Part shown: in pieces, positions 28,581 to 36,957 of the stretch | Layout of the letters: every line of letters begins with the position of its first letter | Numbering within the stretch: the stretch's first letter is position 1 | Assembly (NCBI GenBank): GCA_021773555.1 | Contig: JAJFKA010000004.1 | Coordinates: forward strand, 1-41,814 | Source: Gammaproteobacteria bacterium | Lineage (GTDB): Bacteria > Pseudomonadota > Gammaproteobacteria > Pseudomonadales > Azotimanducaceae | Reading direction: 5' to 3' | Length of the DNA: 41,814 nucleotides | Position numbers and translations under genes: made by a program | Notes under the pieces: generated by a model | Told to the model about the DNA's origin: nothing | The model's database searches: none | Seen by the model: only the letters and a program-made list of their open reading frames with translations

Positions 28581-29291
28581 TCAGGTTACGTCGGGCGCAA
28601 ACAGGTACCCTGTGCCATGGATTGTACTGATAAAGGTTTTGTCTGGTGCATGAGTTCGAAACTTGCGACGAACCTGACCGACCAGCACGTCGATATACCG
28701 ATCATCAGGATACCATTCCCGGTTTCGAATCTTGTTCATCAATTGATCACGGGTCAGGGCTTCGCCGGGACTTTCGACAAGTGCGAGCAGCAGATGAAAC
28801 TCTCCTGTGGACAATGGTTGCAAATCACCCGCTGGCGTCATTAACTCACGCTTGTTCAGATCAAGCGTCCAGCCTTCAAAATGGCGCCGAACGCCCTTGT
28901 TCCTGAGATTTTCCTGGGCTTTGACGCGTCGTAGCAGGCTGCGTACCCGGGACTTAAGCTCTCTGGTATCAAACGGCTTGGTGACATAATCATCTGCACC
29001 GCTCTCGAGGCCAACAATGCGATCAAGTTGTTCATCTTTACCCGTGACCAGGATGATGCCCACATCCGAATTGACCCGTAGCTCACGGGTAAGGGTCAGT
29101 CCATCTTTACCGGGCAGGTTGATGTCAATCAGGCAGATGTGAATGTTTTCATCGCGGATAAACTGGTCTGTGCCGTGTGCGTTTTCCTTAAGGAAAACCC
29201 GGAAACCTTCATGCTTGAAGTGCGCCGCCAGTTGGGATCGAGTTATTGGCTCATCCTCGATGATGAGCAGGTTGGCTTCAGTTTCGTTCAT
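28581..29291 (-). CDS. OmpR-family response regulator, ArcA/TorR-like
   Basis: A 236-residue DNA-binding response regulator. The receiver domain (about 6-120) has acidic Glu12/Asp13, phosphoacceptor Asp56 (CLIDINLPGKDG), switch Thr (VTGKD) and Lys (TKPF). The C-terminal winged helix (about 135-230) has LSTGEFHLLLALVE and VDVLVGQVRRK. The sequence is close to ArcA/TorR in the ADDYVTKPF region. It precedes the giant hybrid kinase in the same direction, 61 bp away, and is therefore the probable phosphoryl acceptor from the HPt domain. Target genes are unknown. Confidence 0.93.
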   Translation of the reverse strand: MNETEANLLIIEDEPITRSQLAAHFKHEGFRVFLKENAHGTDQFIRDENIHICLIDINLPGKDGLTLTRELRVNSDVGIILVTGKDEQLDRIVGLESGADDYVTKPFDTRELKSRVRSLLRRVKAQENLRNKGVRRHFEGWTLDLNKRELMTPAGDLQPLSTGEFHLLLALVESPGEALTRDQLMNKIRNREWYPDDRYIDVLVGQVRRKFRTHAPDKTFISTIHGTGYLFAPDVT

Positions 29292-29388
29292 GACGTTGTA
29301 ACTTATAACATTGCGCTGGCCGTAAATGAAGGATACTTTTTGGCTCAGAGACGGCCGGTTTTTTTCGAGGAATAATAGGGAGTAGCTG

Positions 29389-29607
29389 TTGCAGGTACCA
29401 TGGAATGCCTTGTCTGAGGAAGCGTTACTCGGACTGATTGAAGAGTATGTGCTGCGCGAGGGTACCGATTATGGTGCCGTCGAAGTTGAGCTCGAGACCA
29501 AGGTGCGCACCGTGCTGGTGCAGGTCGAGAACGGCGAGGTCGGCGTTTTCTTCGATGCAGAGACAGGTACGACAACGCTGGAGCTGTTAGATCGAGGTAA
29601 AATATGA
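29389..29607 (+). CDS. YheU-family protein (UPF0270)
   Basis: A 72-residue small protein of the YheU/UPF0270 family, diagnostic stretch VLREGTDYG preceded by LIEEY and the N-terminal M-x-V-P-W. The initiation codon is TTG at 29389, with AGGGAG seven bases upstream; homologues begin at the same residue (M-x-I-P-W), which confirms the start. Function unknown. Divergent from the response regulator gene. Confidence 0.9.
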   Translation: MQVPWNALSEEALLGLIEEYVLREGTDYGAVEVELETKVRTVLVQVENGEVGVFFDAETGTTTLELLDRGKI

Positions 29608-29695
29608 TCGTCTTTAAGGCCTTCAGCAGATCGCTTGCAGCCGAAGTTTGGGTCACGTAGCATCGCCAGGTAATCAGGATTCTGGAAGGCAAATG

Positions 29696-31915
29696 ATGAA
29701 GAATATCGCTGTAGTGGTGTTAGGGCTGTTGGTCCTGGTGGTGGGCTACATTCTGCTCAATTCGGACTCGCCGCAATCGGCTGAGTCTGACCTGGAGTCT
29801 GACGGATCAGGCACTGAAGAGCTCGCGGAACACATCAGGACGGTGACCGGTCAGATGGGTGCCGAGCGCATCAAGGCGGCTGCTTCTGAACCACAGAACT
29901 GGCTCGCCCACGGTCGCACCTACGATGAGCAGAGATTTTCCACACTGACCCAGATTAACGATGCGAATGTCGGAGATCTTGGACTGGCCTGGTATTTCGA
30001 CACCGGCACGGACCGTGGTCTTGAAGCTTCCCCCATTGTGGTTGATGGGATCATGTTCTCGACCGGGTCCTGGAGTGTGGTATTTGCCAATAATGCCCGG
30101 ACCGGAGAACTCATCTGGGAGTTTGATCCGGAGGTACCAAAATCCTGGGGTGCTAACGCCTGCTGTGATGTTGTCAATCGGGGCGTGGCGGTCTGGAAGG
30201 GCCGCGTCTATGTCGGCACCATCGATGGACGACTTATCGCGCTGGACGCTGCCACTGGGGCGGTTGACTGGGATGTAAACACCATCGATCGAAGCAAACC
30301 CTATACGATTACCGGCGCCCCCCGGGTGGTTCACGATAACGTGATTATCGGCAATGGCGGCGCAGAGTATGGTGTACGCGGTTATGTTACGGCGTACGAT
30401 GCGCAAAGTGGTGCCCAGCGCTGGCGATTCTATACGGTACCGGGTAATCCGGCCGACGGATTCGAATCAGAGGCACTTCAAGCGGCGGCGAAAACCTGGA
30501 CCGGACGATGGTGGGAGATGGGTGGCGGAGGTACTGTCTGGGATTCAATGGCCTATGACCCTGAACTCAATCAGCTCTATATCGGCGTTGGTAATGGATC
30601 GCCGTGGAACCAATTGATTCGGAGTCCCGGTGGTGGAGACAACCTTTATCTGTCCTCAATTGTTGCCCTCAATCCTGACTCGGGGGAGTACATATGGCAC
30701 TACCAGACGACGCCCGGGGATAGCTGGGACTACACCGCTACCCAACACATGATTCTCGCGGATATTGAAATTGATGGAGAGGTTCGCAAGACTATTTTAC
30801 AGGCGCCAAAGAATGGTTTTTTCTACGTGCTCGATCGGACGAACGGCGAATTCATATCAGCAAAGCCCTACGTGCCTGTTTCCTGGGCGACTCATGTGGA
30901 TCCTGAATCAGGACGCCCGGTAGAAACCGACAATGCCCGTTACCAGATGGCGAATCCGTTGTCGGCACTTTCACCTGCCGACCAGATAGCGGCCTTGAGC
31001 GGCATGAGCAGTGAGGATCTGGAAAAGGCTTTTCACAAACCGTCACCCTATGGCGGACACAACTGGCATCCTATGGCGTACAGTCCTGAGACCGGGCTTG
31101 TCTATATTCCGGCACTCGATATTCCGTTTGCCTATGGCAATGAGCCTCAGTTTACCTATGAGGCCGGTCGCTGGAATCTTGCGATCGACACGCAGCTCAA
31201 TGCCCCGTCAGGAGTGGGCGTTATCGAGGATAAAATCGATGGCCTCGTGCGCGGGCATATCTCAGCCTGGGATCCGGTAACGCAAAAAGAGGTGTGGCGA
31301 GTTCAGCATGCAGGTTCCTGGAATGGCGGTATGTTGGCAACCAGCGGCAATCTGGTTTTCCAGGGAAACTCGAGTGGCCGCATGGTCGCCTACAACGCTC
31401 GCGACGGTGAGGAACTATGGTCATCACCTGCGCAGACAGGAGTAATCGCGCCTCCTGTGACGTACACAATCGATGGCGAGCAATATATATCTGTCGTTGC
31501 CGGTTGGGGTGGTGCCTTTGCGCTGGCGGCGGGAGGCGCGGCCGAAAAACTAAAGCAGAAGAATCGGGGTCGTATTCTGACCTACAAACTCGGTGGCGAT
31601 TTGAGTCTGCCCCGGATTCAACCGGCCGACCCGGCGCCAGAACCGCCGCCACTTGAGGGTACGCCGAAACAGATTGCGCATGGCAAAGCCTTATATCACC
31701 AGTACTGTGGCGTATGTCACGGGCCGGGTGTGAAGGGCGGTGGGGTATTGCCGGATCTACGGTTCATGCCGGCTGGAAAGCATCTGGTGTTCGAGGAGAT
31801 TGTTCTCGGCGGGATTTTGCGAGACCGGGGTATGGTCAGTTTTGCGGATTCACTGAACCAGGATGATGTTGCAGATATACAGCACTACGTGATCGAACAG
31901 GCTAATCATATGTAA
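29696..31915 (+). CDS. PQQ-dependent alcohol dehydrogenase with C-terminal cytochrome c
   Basis: A 739-residue quinohaemoprotein. A hydrophobic N-terminus (about 3-21) is either a signal peptide or membrane anchor; no clear cleavage site was seen. The beta-propeller (about 50-620) has the adjacent Cys156-Cys157 (ANACCDVVN) that contacts PQQ and the catalytic Asp345 in DSWDYT. Thr347, two residues after it, is where lanthanide-dependent enzymes have Asp, so calcium is the expected metal. The C-terminal cytochrome domain has C671-G-V-C674-H675. It oxidises an alcohol and passes electrons to a cytochrome or oxidase; the substrate is unknown. ATG 29696 is favoured over 29693 by GGAAGG spacing. 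No PQQ synthesis genes are nearby. Confidence 0.93.
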   Translation: MKNIAVVVLGLLVLVVGYILLNSDSPQSAESDLESDGSGTEELAEHIRTVTGQMGAERIKAAASEPQNWLAHGRTYDEQRFSTLTQINDANVGDLGLAWYFDTGTDRGLEASPIVVDGIMFSTGSWSVVFANNARTGELIWEFDPEVPKSWGANACCDVVNRGVAVWKGRVYVGTIDGRLIALDAATGAVDWDVNTIDRSKPYTITGAPRVVHDNVIIGNGGAEYGVRGYVTAYDAQSGAQRWRFYTVPGNPADGFESEALQAAAKTWTGRWWEMGGGGTVWDSMAYDPELNQLYIGVGNGSPWNQLIRSPGGGDNLYLSSIVALNPDSGEYIWHYQTTPGDSWDYTATQHMILADIEIDGEVRKTILQAPKNGFFYVLDRTNGEFISAKPYVPVSWATHVDPESGRPVETDNARYQMANPLSALSPADQIAALSGMSSEDLEKAFHKPSPYGGHNWHPMAYSPETGLVYIPALDIPFAYGNEPQFTYEAGRWNLAIDTQLNAPSGVGVIEDKIDGLVRGHISAWDPVTQKEVWRVQHAGSWNGGMLATSGNLVFQGNSSGRMVAYNARDGEELWSSPAQTGVIAPPVTYTIDGEQYISVVAGWGGAFALAAGGAAEKLKQKNRGRILTYKLGGDLSLPRIQPADPAPEPPPLEGTPKQIAHGKALYHQYCGVCHGPGVKGGGVLPDLRFMPAGKHLVFEEIVLGGILRDRGMVSFADSLNQDDVADIQHYVIEQANHM

Positions 31916-32044
31916 CTCGCTTGTGCTGCAATAAAAGTCGGGTTGCTCCTCGTATTGGCGCTGCGCGAATGGTGTTGTCTATGTTCGAGCGGATTTTGGG
32001 ATTCAGATTTCGCGTGATGCTGAGAAAAACTGAACAAAATGGCT

Positions 32045-32332
32045 CTAGTGAGTGAGTTCCAGCATGGTGATTCGTTCACCACCCTCGAGCATTGGAGAAA
32101 GCTCGGCGACCACTTGCTTGCGCTGCAGGGAATGGAACCAGTTTTCCCAATCCTCAACCGTGTTCCATTTGGACATCACTATTCGGCGATGGGAGTTTTT
32201 TGAATCCTTCAGCGACTCACCGGCGATACATCCGGGCGCCTTGATCACCTGGCTGACCATACGCTTCACGGTGCAATCGTAGTAGTGCTCTAATCCCTCT
32301 GCGATGTTTCTCTCTATCAGAACTCGAATCAT
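32045..32332 (-). CDS. antibiotic-biosynthesis-monooxygenase (ABM) domain protein
   Basis: A 95-residue ABM/dimeric ferredoxin-like fold protein: IRVLIERNIAEGLEHYYD, then APGCIAGESL and a central W-x-x-x-E-D-W-x-x-W pattern. Such domains act in quinone or haem chemistry in some proteins and often have no known activity. The His/Asn positions needed to assign a reaction were not assessed. Divergent from tusA. Confidence 0.8.
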   Translation of the reverse strand: MIRVLIERNIAEGLEHYYDCTVKRMVSQVIKAPGCIAGESLKDSKNSHRRIVMSKWNTVEDWENWFHSLQRKQVVAELSPMLEGGERITMLELTH

Positions 32333-32458
32333 ACTTCTGGCCGATCTGTCAGCTCACAATTGGCGCGAGATTATACCCTGTTCAACACCTCACTCAAGCG
32401 GCTTTGTGCCATAATCACAGGGCATTTCCAATAATCAGGCAGGCATGTAAGGAATCCG

Positions 32459-32704
32459 ATGACTGTGGACCAGAATATCATCGCGGACGTGGAGGTTGAT
32501 GCGCGGGGTCTGCGCTGCCCGGAACCATTGATGGTGGTCAGAAACAGATTGATGGATATGTCGAGCGGTGAGGTTGTTTCGGTAGTGGCTACCGATCCTT
32601 CCACATCCTGGGATTTTCCGAATTTTTGTAAATTCCTGAGTCACGAGTTGCTTGCGCAGAGTGAAGATCACGGCGAGTACCGATACTGGATTCGGAAGGG
32701 ATAG
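32459..32704 (+). CDS. tusA: sulfurtransferase TusA
   Basis: An 81-residue TusA/SirA-family sulfur carrier. The catalytic Cys20 sits in the signature LRCPEPLMVVRN, and the protein ends in the typical EYRYWIRKG. TusA takes sulfur from IscS and passes it on for tRNA 2-thiouridine synthesis and other uses. The ATG is at 32459. Its stop (TAG) overlaps the GTG of the next gene by one base, so the tusA operon continues downstream. Confidence 0.94.
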   Translation: MTVDQNIIADVEVDARGLRCPEPLMVVRNRLMDMSSGEVVSVVATDPSTSWDFPNFCKFLSHELLAQSEDHGEYRYWIRKG

Positions 32705-33180
32705 TGGTGGTTGGCTACTACTTTGCCTACGGCAGCAACATGAATCAGGGCAGGGTGACGCGTCGATCAATGCGATTTGATTCGCTGCATCCTGGAAAGC
32801 TTCAGAATTTCCGACTTGCGTTCAATAAGCGTTCCATTAAATTTCCGGGTGCGGCGTCTGCGAACGTTGTCGAGCATCCTGGCGCTTTAACAGAAGGTGT
32901 TTTATACAGGCTGACTGACCCCGACCAGATTACGCTGATGGATCCATTCGAGGGTTATCCGGTCCGTTACGACCGTTTGCCGCTTGCGGTAGAGTGTGAC
33001 GAAGGGTTAGTTGAAGCCTGGGTATATATTGCCAATTTCGCCTATGTTGAGGAAGGTCTGCGGCCAGCCAGGTGGTATCTCGAGCACCTGCTGGCAGGAA
33101 AGCCTTTCCTGTCTGATGCTTATTATTCAGCACTACAGTCAGTGCCCTGCCTGCCCGACACCATGATCGAACCTGAATGA
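32704..33180 (+). CDS. gamma-glutamylcyclotransferase family protein (GGCT/AIG2-like)
   Basis: A 158-residue protein of the GGCT/AIG2 fold. The substrate loop YGSN (Y9-N12) and the catalytic-type Glu83 in DPFEGYP are present. Members cleave gamma-glutamyl amino acids to 5-oxoproline, or act on other gamma-glutamylamines; the substrate here is not determined. The start GTG at 32704 overlaps the tusA stop by one base (TAGTG). Four bases separate it from epmC. Confidence 0.85.
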   Translation: MVVGYYFAYGSNMNQGRVTRRSMRFDSLHPGKLQNFRLAFNKRSIKFPGAASANVVEHPGALTEGVLYRLTDPDQITLMDPFEGYPVRYDRLPLAVECDEGLVEAWVYIANFAYVEEGLRPARWYLEHLLAGKPFLSDAYYSALQSVPCLPDTMIEPE

Positions 33181-33184
33181 ATCA

Positions 33185-33712
33185 ATGAAAAGTACAGACA
33201 TCGTTAGCCTGTTCAACAATCTGTTTTCACTGTCCCATCAAACGATACTAATGGGGGGCGCTGATGAGCCTCTCTATAAGTATTCCAGAGCTAAGGGAGG
33301 TTTGCACGTAATTTACTTTCGGGCGGACTATGAATCGAGCGCACTGCATGAGGTGGCTCATTGGTGTATCGCCGGGCCGGCGCGAAGGAAGCTGGATGAT
33401 TATGGTTACTGGTACGAGGCCGATCGGGAACCACGCCAGCAGCGACTCTTTGAACGCTATGAGGCGCGCCCGCAGGCGCTCGAATGGCTGCTCAGCATTG
33501 CTGCCAATGTTGAATTTCGTGTCAGTCGAGATAGTTTCGACTTTCAGGAGAATACTGACATGTCGTTCCGATCCCGAATATGGGAGCAGGCAGTTGAATT
33601 TTCGACCCATGGTCTGCCCGCCAGAGCTGAATTGTTGGCGAGAGGCCTTAGATCCAACTCGGGGGTGTCTGACTCTCACAATGCGAATCAACTCAAAGCG
33701 ATGCCTGCATGA
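33185..33712 (+). CDS. epmC: elongation factor P hydroxylase EpmC
   Basis: A 175-residue YfcM/EpmC protein. The metal-binding HEVAHWCIAGPARRKLDDYG motif matches E. coli EpmC (HEISHWCIAGKARREL), and KPQALEWL-like PQALEWLLSIAA follows. EpmC hydroxylates the beta-lysylated lysine of elongation factor P. EF-P, EpmA and EpmB are not in this window. The last about 20 residues (Ser/Asn-rich) are poorly conserved. Its stop overlaps the thioesterase ATG by four bases. Confidence 0.94.
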   Translation: MKSTDIVSLFNNLFSLSHQTILMGGADEPLYKYSRAKGGLHVIYFRADYESSALHEVAHWCIAGPARRKLDDYGYWYEADREPRQQRLFERYEARPQALEWLLSIAANVEFRVSRDSFDFQENTDMSFRSRIWEQAVEFSTHGLPARAELLARGLRSNSGVSDSHNANQLKAMPA

Positions 33713-34128
33713 CTTTTCCTGACGGCTACATAACAGAACCCGGGTTTGATCCTGCCGAAGACCATATCGGACCGTTCTTTGTGAATGAGTCTGACAATCA
33801 GCGAAAGTACGCCTTCAGGGCGGCAGCACAGCACTGCAATGTGACCAATATTGTTCATGGTGGCGTATTGATGACATTCGCTGATTATTGCTTGTGTATG
33901 GAAGCTACCGACCACTATAAGGAAGAGGATTGCGTTACTGTTTCATTCAACGGTAATTTTCTGTCGTCGGCGCAAATAGATGATGTTATTGAATGTATCG
34001 CGAAAGTGATCCGGCGGACCGGGTCGCTGGTTTTTGTCACCGGTGAAGTATCCTGTCAGGACGAGGTTATTTTCAACTTTTCCGCCGTGGTCAAGAGACT
34101 GAAACGGCAAGCCCCGGACTTAGCATGA
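33709..34128 (+). CDS. PaaI-type hotdog thioesterase
   Basis: A 139-residue hotdog-fold protein of the PaaI/4HBT group. The motif NIVHGGVLMTFADYCL contains the HGG loop and the catalytic-type Asp characteristic of this family. It probably hydrolyses an acyl-CoA; the substrate is unknown. It is joined to both neighbours by ATGA overlaps (epmC upstream, exonuclease downstream). AGCATG-containing sequence at its end carries the next start. Confidence 0.88.
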   Translation: MTFPDGYITEPGFDPAEDHIGPFFVNESDNQRKYAFRAAAQHCNVTNIVHGGVLMTFADYCLCMEATDHYKEEDCVTVSFNGNFLSSAQIDDVIECIAKVIRRTGSLVFVTGEVSCQDEVIFNFSAVVKRLKRQAPDLA

Positions 34129-35018
34129 ACAGATCGAATGCACTTTATCTCGTAGACGCCTCGATCTATATTTTCCGCGCTTATCACTCGATACCAGCTT
34201 CGTTTATTGCGGTCAACGGCCAATCGGTCAATGCAGTTTATGGGTATACGCAATTTCTGCTGGACTTGCTTAAGGCACGACCCGGAGCGATATCGGTGGC
34301 CTTTGATGAAAGCCTGAACACATGTTATCGGAATGAAATCTATCCTGATTACAAAGCGAATCGGGACCTGCCGGATGAAAATCTTGAATTCCAGTTTGCC
34401 CGGTGTCAGGAAATTACCGCACTGCTGGGATTTCATTACTTAAGTCTCAGGGACTTTGAGGCCGACGATATTATTGGGACCCTGGCCACCCGGTTTTCCC
34501 ACCTTCCTGTAATCATCGTTACCAGGGACAAGGATCTTGGGCAGTTGTTGCGTGCAGGTGATGAAATCTGGGATTTTGCAGCCAATCAATTTATCGACAG
34601 AGATGCCGTGAAGCTGAAATTCGGAGTTGAAGCCGATCAAATCGCCGACTACCTGGCGCTTGCCGGAGACAGTGTTGATAACATCCCTGGCGCGCCGGGT
34701 GTTGGTGCGAAAACAGCGGCGACACTGCTGGCCCATTTTGGCTCCATTGATGTCCTCTATGAATCGCTCGATGAGATCAGTACGCTCAAACTGCGAGGCT
34801 CCGCAAGAATTCATCAGGCGCTGCGTGAGAATGAGGCCCGGGTGCGGATGTACCAGAGTATCACGCGGATTAAATGCGATGTACCAATGCAGGTTCAGAT
34901 GGCTGATCTGGCGATCCAGCCGGGATCGACGCAGGCGTTAGACGACTTTTGTGTGGCCATGCGATTTGGTGACAATATTCGAGCTCGAATCCATGAAAAC
35001 ACAGGCTACTATGCCTGA
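34125..35018 (+). CDS. stand-alone 5'-3' exonuclease (Pol I N-terminal / FEN type)
   Basis: A 297-residue nuclease of the DNA polymerase I 5' nuclease / T5 exonuclease family, without a polymerase part. All metal-binding stretches are seen: LVDASIYIFRA, VAFDES, FEADDIIG, VTRDKDLGQLL and LAGDSVDNIPGAPGVGAKTAATLL (H3TH). It should trim 5' flaps or RNA primers. It resembles E. coli ExoIX (251 residues) and free-standing Pol I-like nucleases. The ATG overlaps the thioesterase stop by four bases. Whether the host also has a full Pol I cannot be judged here. Confidence 0.92.
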   Translation: MNRSNALYLVDASIYIFRAYHSIPASFIAVNGQSVNAVYGYTQFLLDLLKARPGAISVAFDESLNTCYRNEIYPDYKANRDLPDENLEFQFARCQEITALLGFHYLSLRDFEADDIIGTLATRFSHLPVIIVTRDKDLGQLLRAGDEIWDFAANQFIDRDAVKLKFGVEADQIADYLALAGDSVDNIPGAPGVGAKTAATLLAHFGSIDVLYESLDEISTLKLRGSARIHQALRENEARVRMYQSITRIKCDVPMQVQMADLAIQPGSTQALDDFCVAMRFGDNIRARIHENTGYYA

Positions 35019-36150
35019 CCGGCTCAGGATTGGATTGATCCTCAATCCCGTTGCCGGGATTGGGGGGCCTGCAGCGTTGAAGGGCAGTGACGGTGTGGAA
35101 ACGGTGCAAAGGGCCCAGGCGCTGGGTTTTGAAACGCAAGTTGAGGTGCGAACCCGCCTCGCCCTTGATCAGCTTCGCCCGCATGCTGCCAGATTCAGAT
35201 TGTTTACCTACGGTGGTCCCATGGGAGAATCGGTGCTGGCGGATTATGGATTTGATTTTGAGGTCGTCGGGAATCCTGAAGGCAAGACGACGAATCCTGA
35301 AGACACCCGGGCAGCAGTTCGGTGTTTGCAGCAATATGACCTGGACATGTTGTTGTTTGCCGGTGGCGATGGTACGGCCAGGGATATCTTTGATGCGTTG
35401 CGGCCGGGCCAGGTGGTTCTCGGCGTTCCTTGTGGCGTAAAAATGCATTCCGGTGTTTTTGCGATCAATCCTGTGGCAGCCGGTAAACTGGTTGCCAGAA
35501 TCTGCTGTGGACAGCTGGCGTCTGTCGCAGAACGTGAGGTTCGCGATATTGACGAAGAGGCGTTTCGTCAGGGGAAGGTTCGAACGCGCTACTACGGAGA
35601 AATGTGTGTTCCTGATGCGCTCAGTTACGTCCAGCAAACGAAAACGGGCGGTAGAGAAGTCGAGGCAATCGTGGTGGCGGACATCGCTGCAGAGGTTGTT
35701 GAAAACATGTCCGCTGGAGTCTTTTACCTGGTTGGCTCGGGGTCAACAACGGCTGCGATTATGGACGCACTGCACCTTCCAAACACGCTTCTCGGTGTCG
35801 ATGTAGTGAGAGATCGCGCACTCGTGCTTGCCGACGCCAATGAAGTGCAACTCTACGATATTGTCGTTAAGGATCGAGCACAAATAATTGTTACCGTGAT
35901 CGGTGGGCAGGGGCATATTTTTGGTCGAGGTAACCAACAGCTAAGTCCGAGGGTTATCAGGCAGGTCGGTCTCGATCACCTGACGATCGTGGCAACAAAA
36001 TCCAAATTGAACGATCTGGGGGACAGCGGTTTGCTGGTAGACACAGGGGATGCGAAGCTTGATCAGGAACTCACGGGTTTATATAAAGTTACCACCGGGT
36101 ACGAGGATGCAGTTCTGTGCCGGGTCAGTGCAGGAGATTTTACAACATAG
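35011..36150 (+). CDS. ATP-NAD kinase / AcoX-like protein (second copy)
   Basis: A 379-residue member of COG3199-type NAD-kinase-like proteins. Visible motifs: LILNPVAGIGG, MLLFAGGDGTARDIFDAL (nucleotide-binding GGDGT), GVPCGVKMHSGVFA, and the STTAAIMDAL region. The start is either ATG 35011, preceded by ACAGG, or ATG 34993, which adds six residues; both overlap the exonuclease stop. Different in sequence from the AcoX-like protein at 5875-6966 and with a longer C-terminal half. The substrate is unproven: NAD or an acyl/acetoin-related compound are the family options. Confidence 0.83.
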   Translation: MPDRLRIGLILNPVAGIGGPAALKGSDGVETVQRAQALGFETQVEVRTRLALDQLRPHAARFRLFTYGGPMGESVLADYGFDFEVVGNPEGKTTNPEDTRAAVRCLQQYDLDMLLFAGGDGTARDIFDALRPGQVVLGVPCGVKMHSGVFAINPVAAGKLVARICCGQLASVAEREVRDIDEEAFRQGKVRTRYYGEMCVPDALSYVQQTKTGGREVEAIVVADIAAEVVENMSAGVFYLVGSGSTTAAIMDALHLPNTLLGVDVVRDRALVLADANEVQLYDIVVKDRAQIIVTVIGGQGHIFGRGNQQLSPRVIRQVGLDHLTIVATKSKLNDLGDSGLLVDTGDAKLDQELTGLYKVTTGYEDAVLCRVSAGDFTT

Positions 36151-36159
36151 TGACCTGCC

Positions 36160-36654
36160 TTACGGGTGCGAGGGGCCCTGATCGTTCCGAAGAATATACT
36201 TCACCACCTTTGAAACCGCGATTGAATCACCACTGCGCAGGGCATTGCGCAGTTGGTTAATGACCAGTTTCTGATCCTCGATTATAGAGGGGCTCAGGTT
36301 CTCAACCAGAGAGATATTGACTACATTTGACTCCTCTGCCGCCATAACCGGCTGCACATAGATCGGCTCTGCGACTGAGGTCAGGCGCAGGAAAGCCTTG
36401 TGCGTTAACGCCGCCTGATCAACCCCATCCTGGCGAATGGTGTCCGAGTAACGGATGTAATCCTCGTCTGCAAGCCAGATCAGCGCAAAAAAGCCCGCCG
36501 TGTAATGCGGGCTGTGCAAGCCGTACTCATCAGGTTCATCGATACCTGCGACATCATCGACGTACACCGGGGATTTAGAGGGGAAGGAGGCATACAGAAG
36601 GCTGAAAATTTTTGCAATATGCCGATAAAAATTTTCGATGTTGATTTCAGCCAT
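36160..36654 (-). CDS. conserved-looking protein of unknown function
   Basis: A 164-residue soluble protein with no signal peptide or membrane helix. An aromatic, helix-like N-terminus (NIENFYRHIAKIFSLLYASFP) is followed by PDEYGLHSPHYTAGFFALIWLADEDYIRY. A C-terminal helical segment (about 125-160) is Ser/Leu/Lys-rich. No domain is recognised. Codon use and length argue for a real gene. It is convergent to the second AcoX-like gene (9 bp apart) and lies next to the PspA cluster, but on the opposite strand. Confidence 0.7.
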   Translation of the reverse strand: MAEINIENFYRHIAKIFSLLYASFPSKSPVYVDDVAGIDEPDEYGLHSPHYTAGFFALIWLADEDYIRYSDTIRQDGVDQAALTHKAFLRLTSVAEPIYVQPVMAAEESNVVNISLVENLSPSIIEDQKLVINQLRNALRSGDSIAVSKVVKYILRNDQGPSHP

Positions 36655-36905
36655 GGAGCAACTCTGGATCAGGACGGCGATATTATAGCGTTAACGAGAT
36701 TGAATTGAAGAAATCCTGTGGTGTTGAATTGCCACCAGGACTATGGAAAAAACTGATCTGGGGAGAAATCGCAGGTACAAATATGCTCGCTGCAGGTCCG
36801 ATCTCAATTTTCCGCTGGACACAAGGGTCGTTTGATCCGACTGCATGCCCACCCGGTACTGGTATCCGCTGAGAAATTGCACACGTCGTTAGCCATCTGG
36901 TCGTT

Positions 36906-36933
36906 TTGATAAAATTAATGGTTGACATAATAT
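36906..36933 (+). promoter_or_regulatory. candidate sigma70-type promoter of the PspA cluster
   Basis: TTGATA (36906-36911) and TAATAT (36928-36933) with a 16-bp spacer. The -35 differs from consensus at one position, the -10 at two. The -10 lies inside the first palindrome, which suits control by a repressor. Start-site evidence is absent. Confidence 0.45.
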
Positions 36934-36936
36934 GTC
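36924..36936. promoter_or_regulatory. palindromic operator-like site 1
   Basis: GACATAATATGTC, a perfect 13-bp palindrome around a central A. It overlaps the candidate -10 element and is repeated 34 bp downstream with the central base changed to T. No regulator gene is adjacent. Confidence 0.6.
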
Positions 36937-36957
36937 GGATGTTCAACACTGGCGCTT

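Noticed and set aside
32381-32415. possible promoter before tusA (TTCAAC and CATAAT)
   Set aside because: The spacer is about 23 bp, too long for a normal sigma70 promoter.
36683-36949. 88-residue minus-strand frame in the gap before the PspA cluster
   Set aside because: It would run through the promoter and first palindrome, starts in AT-rich sequence, and its content looks random.
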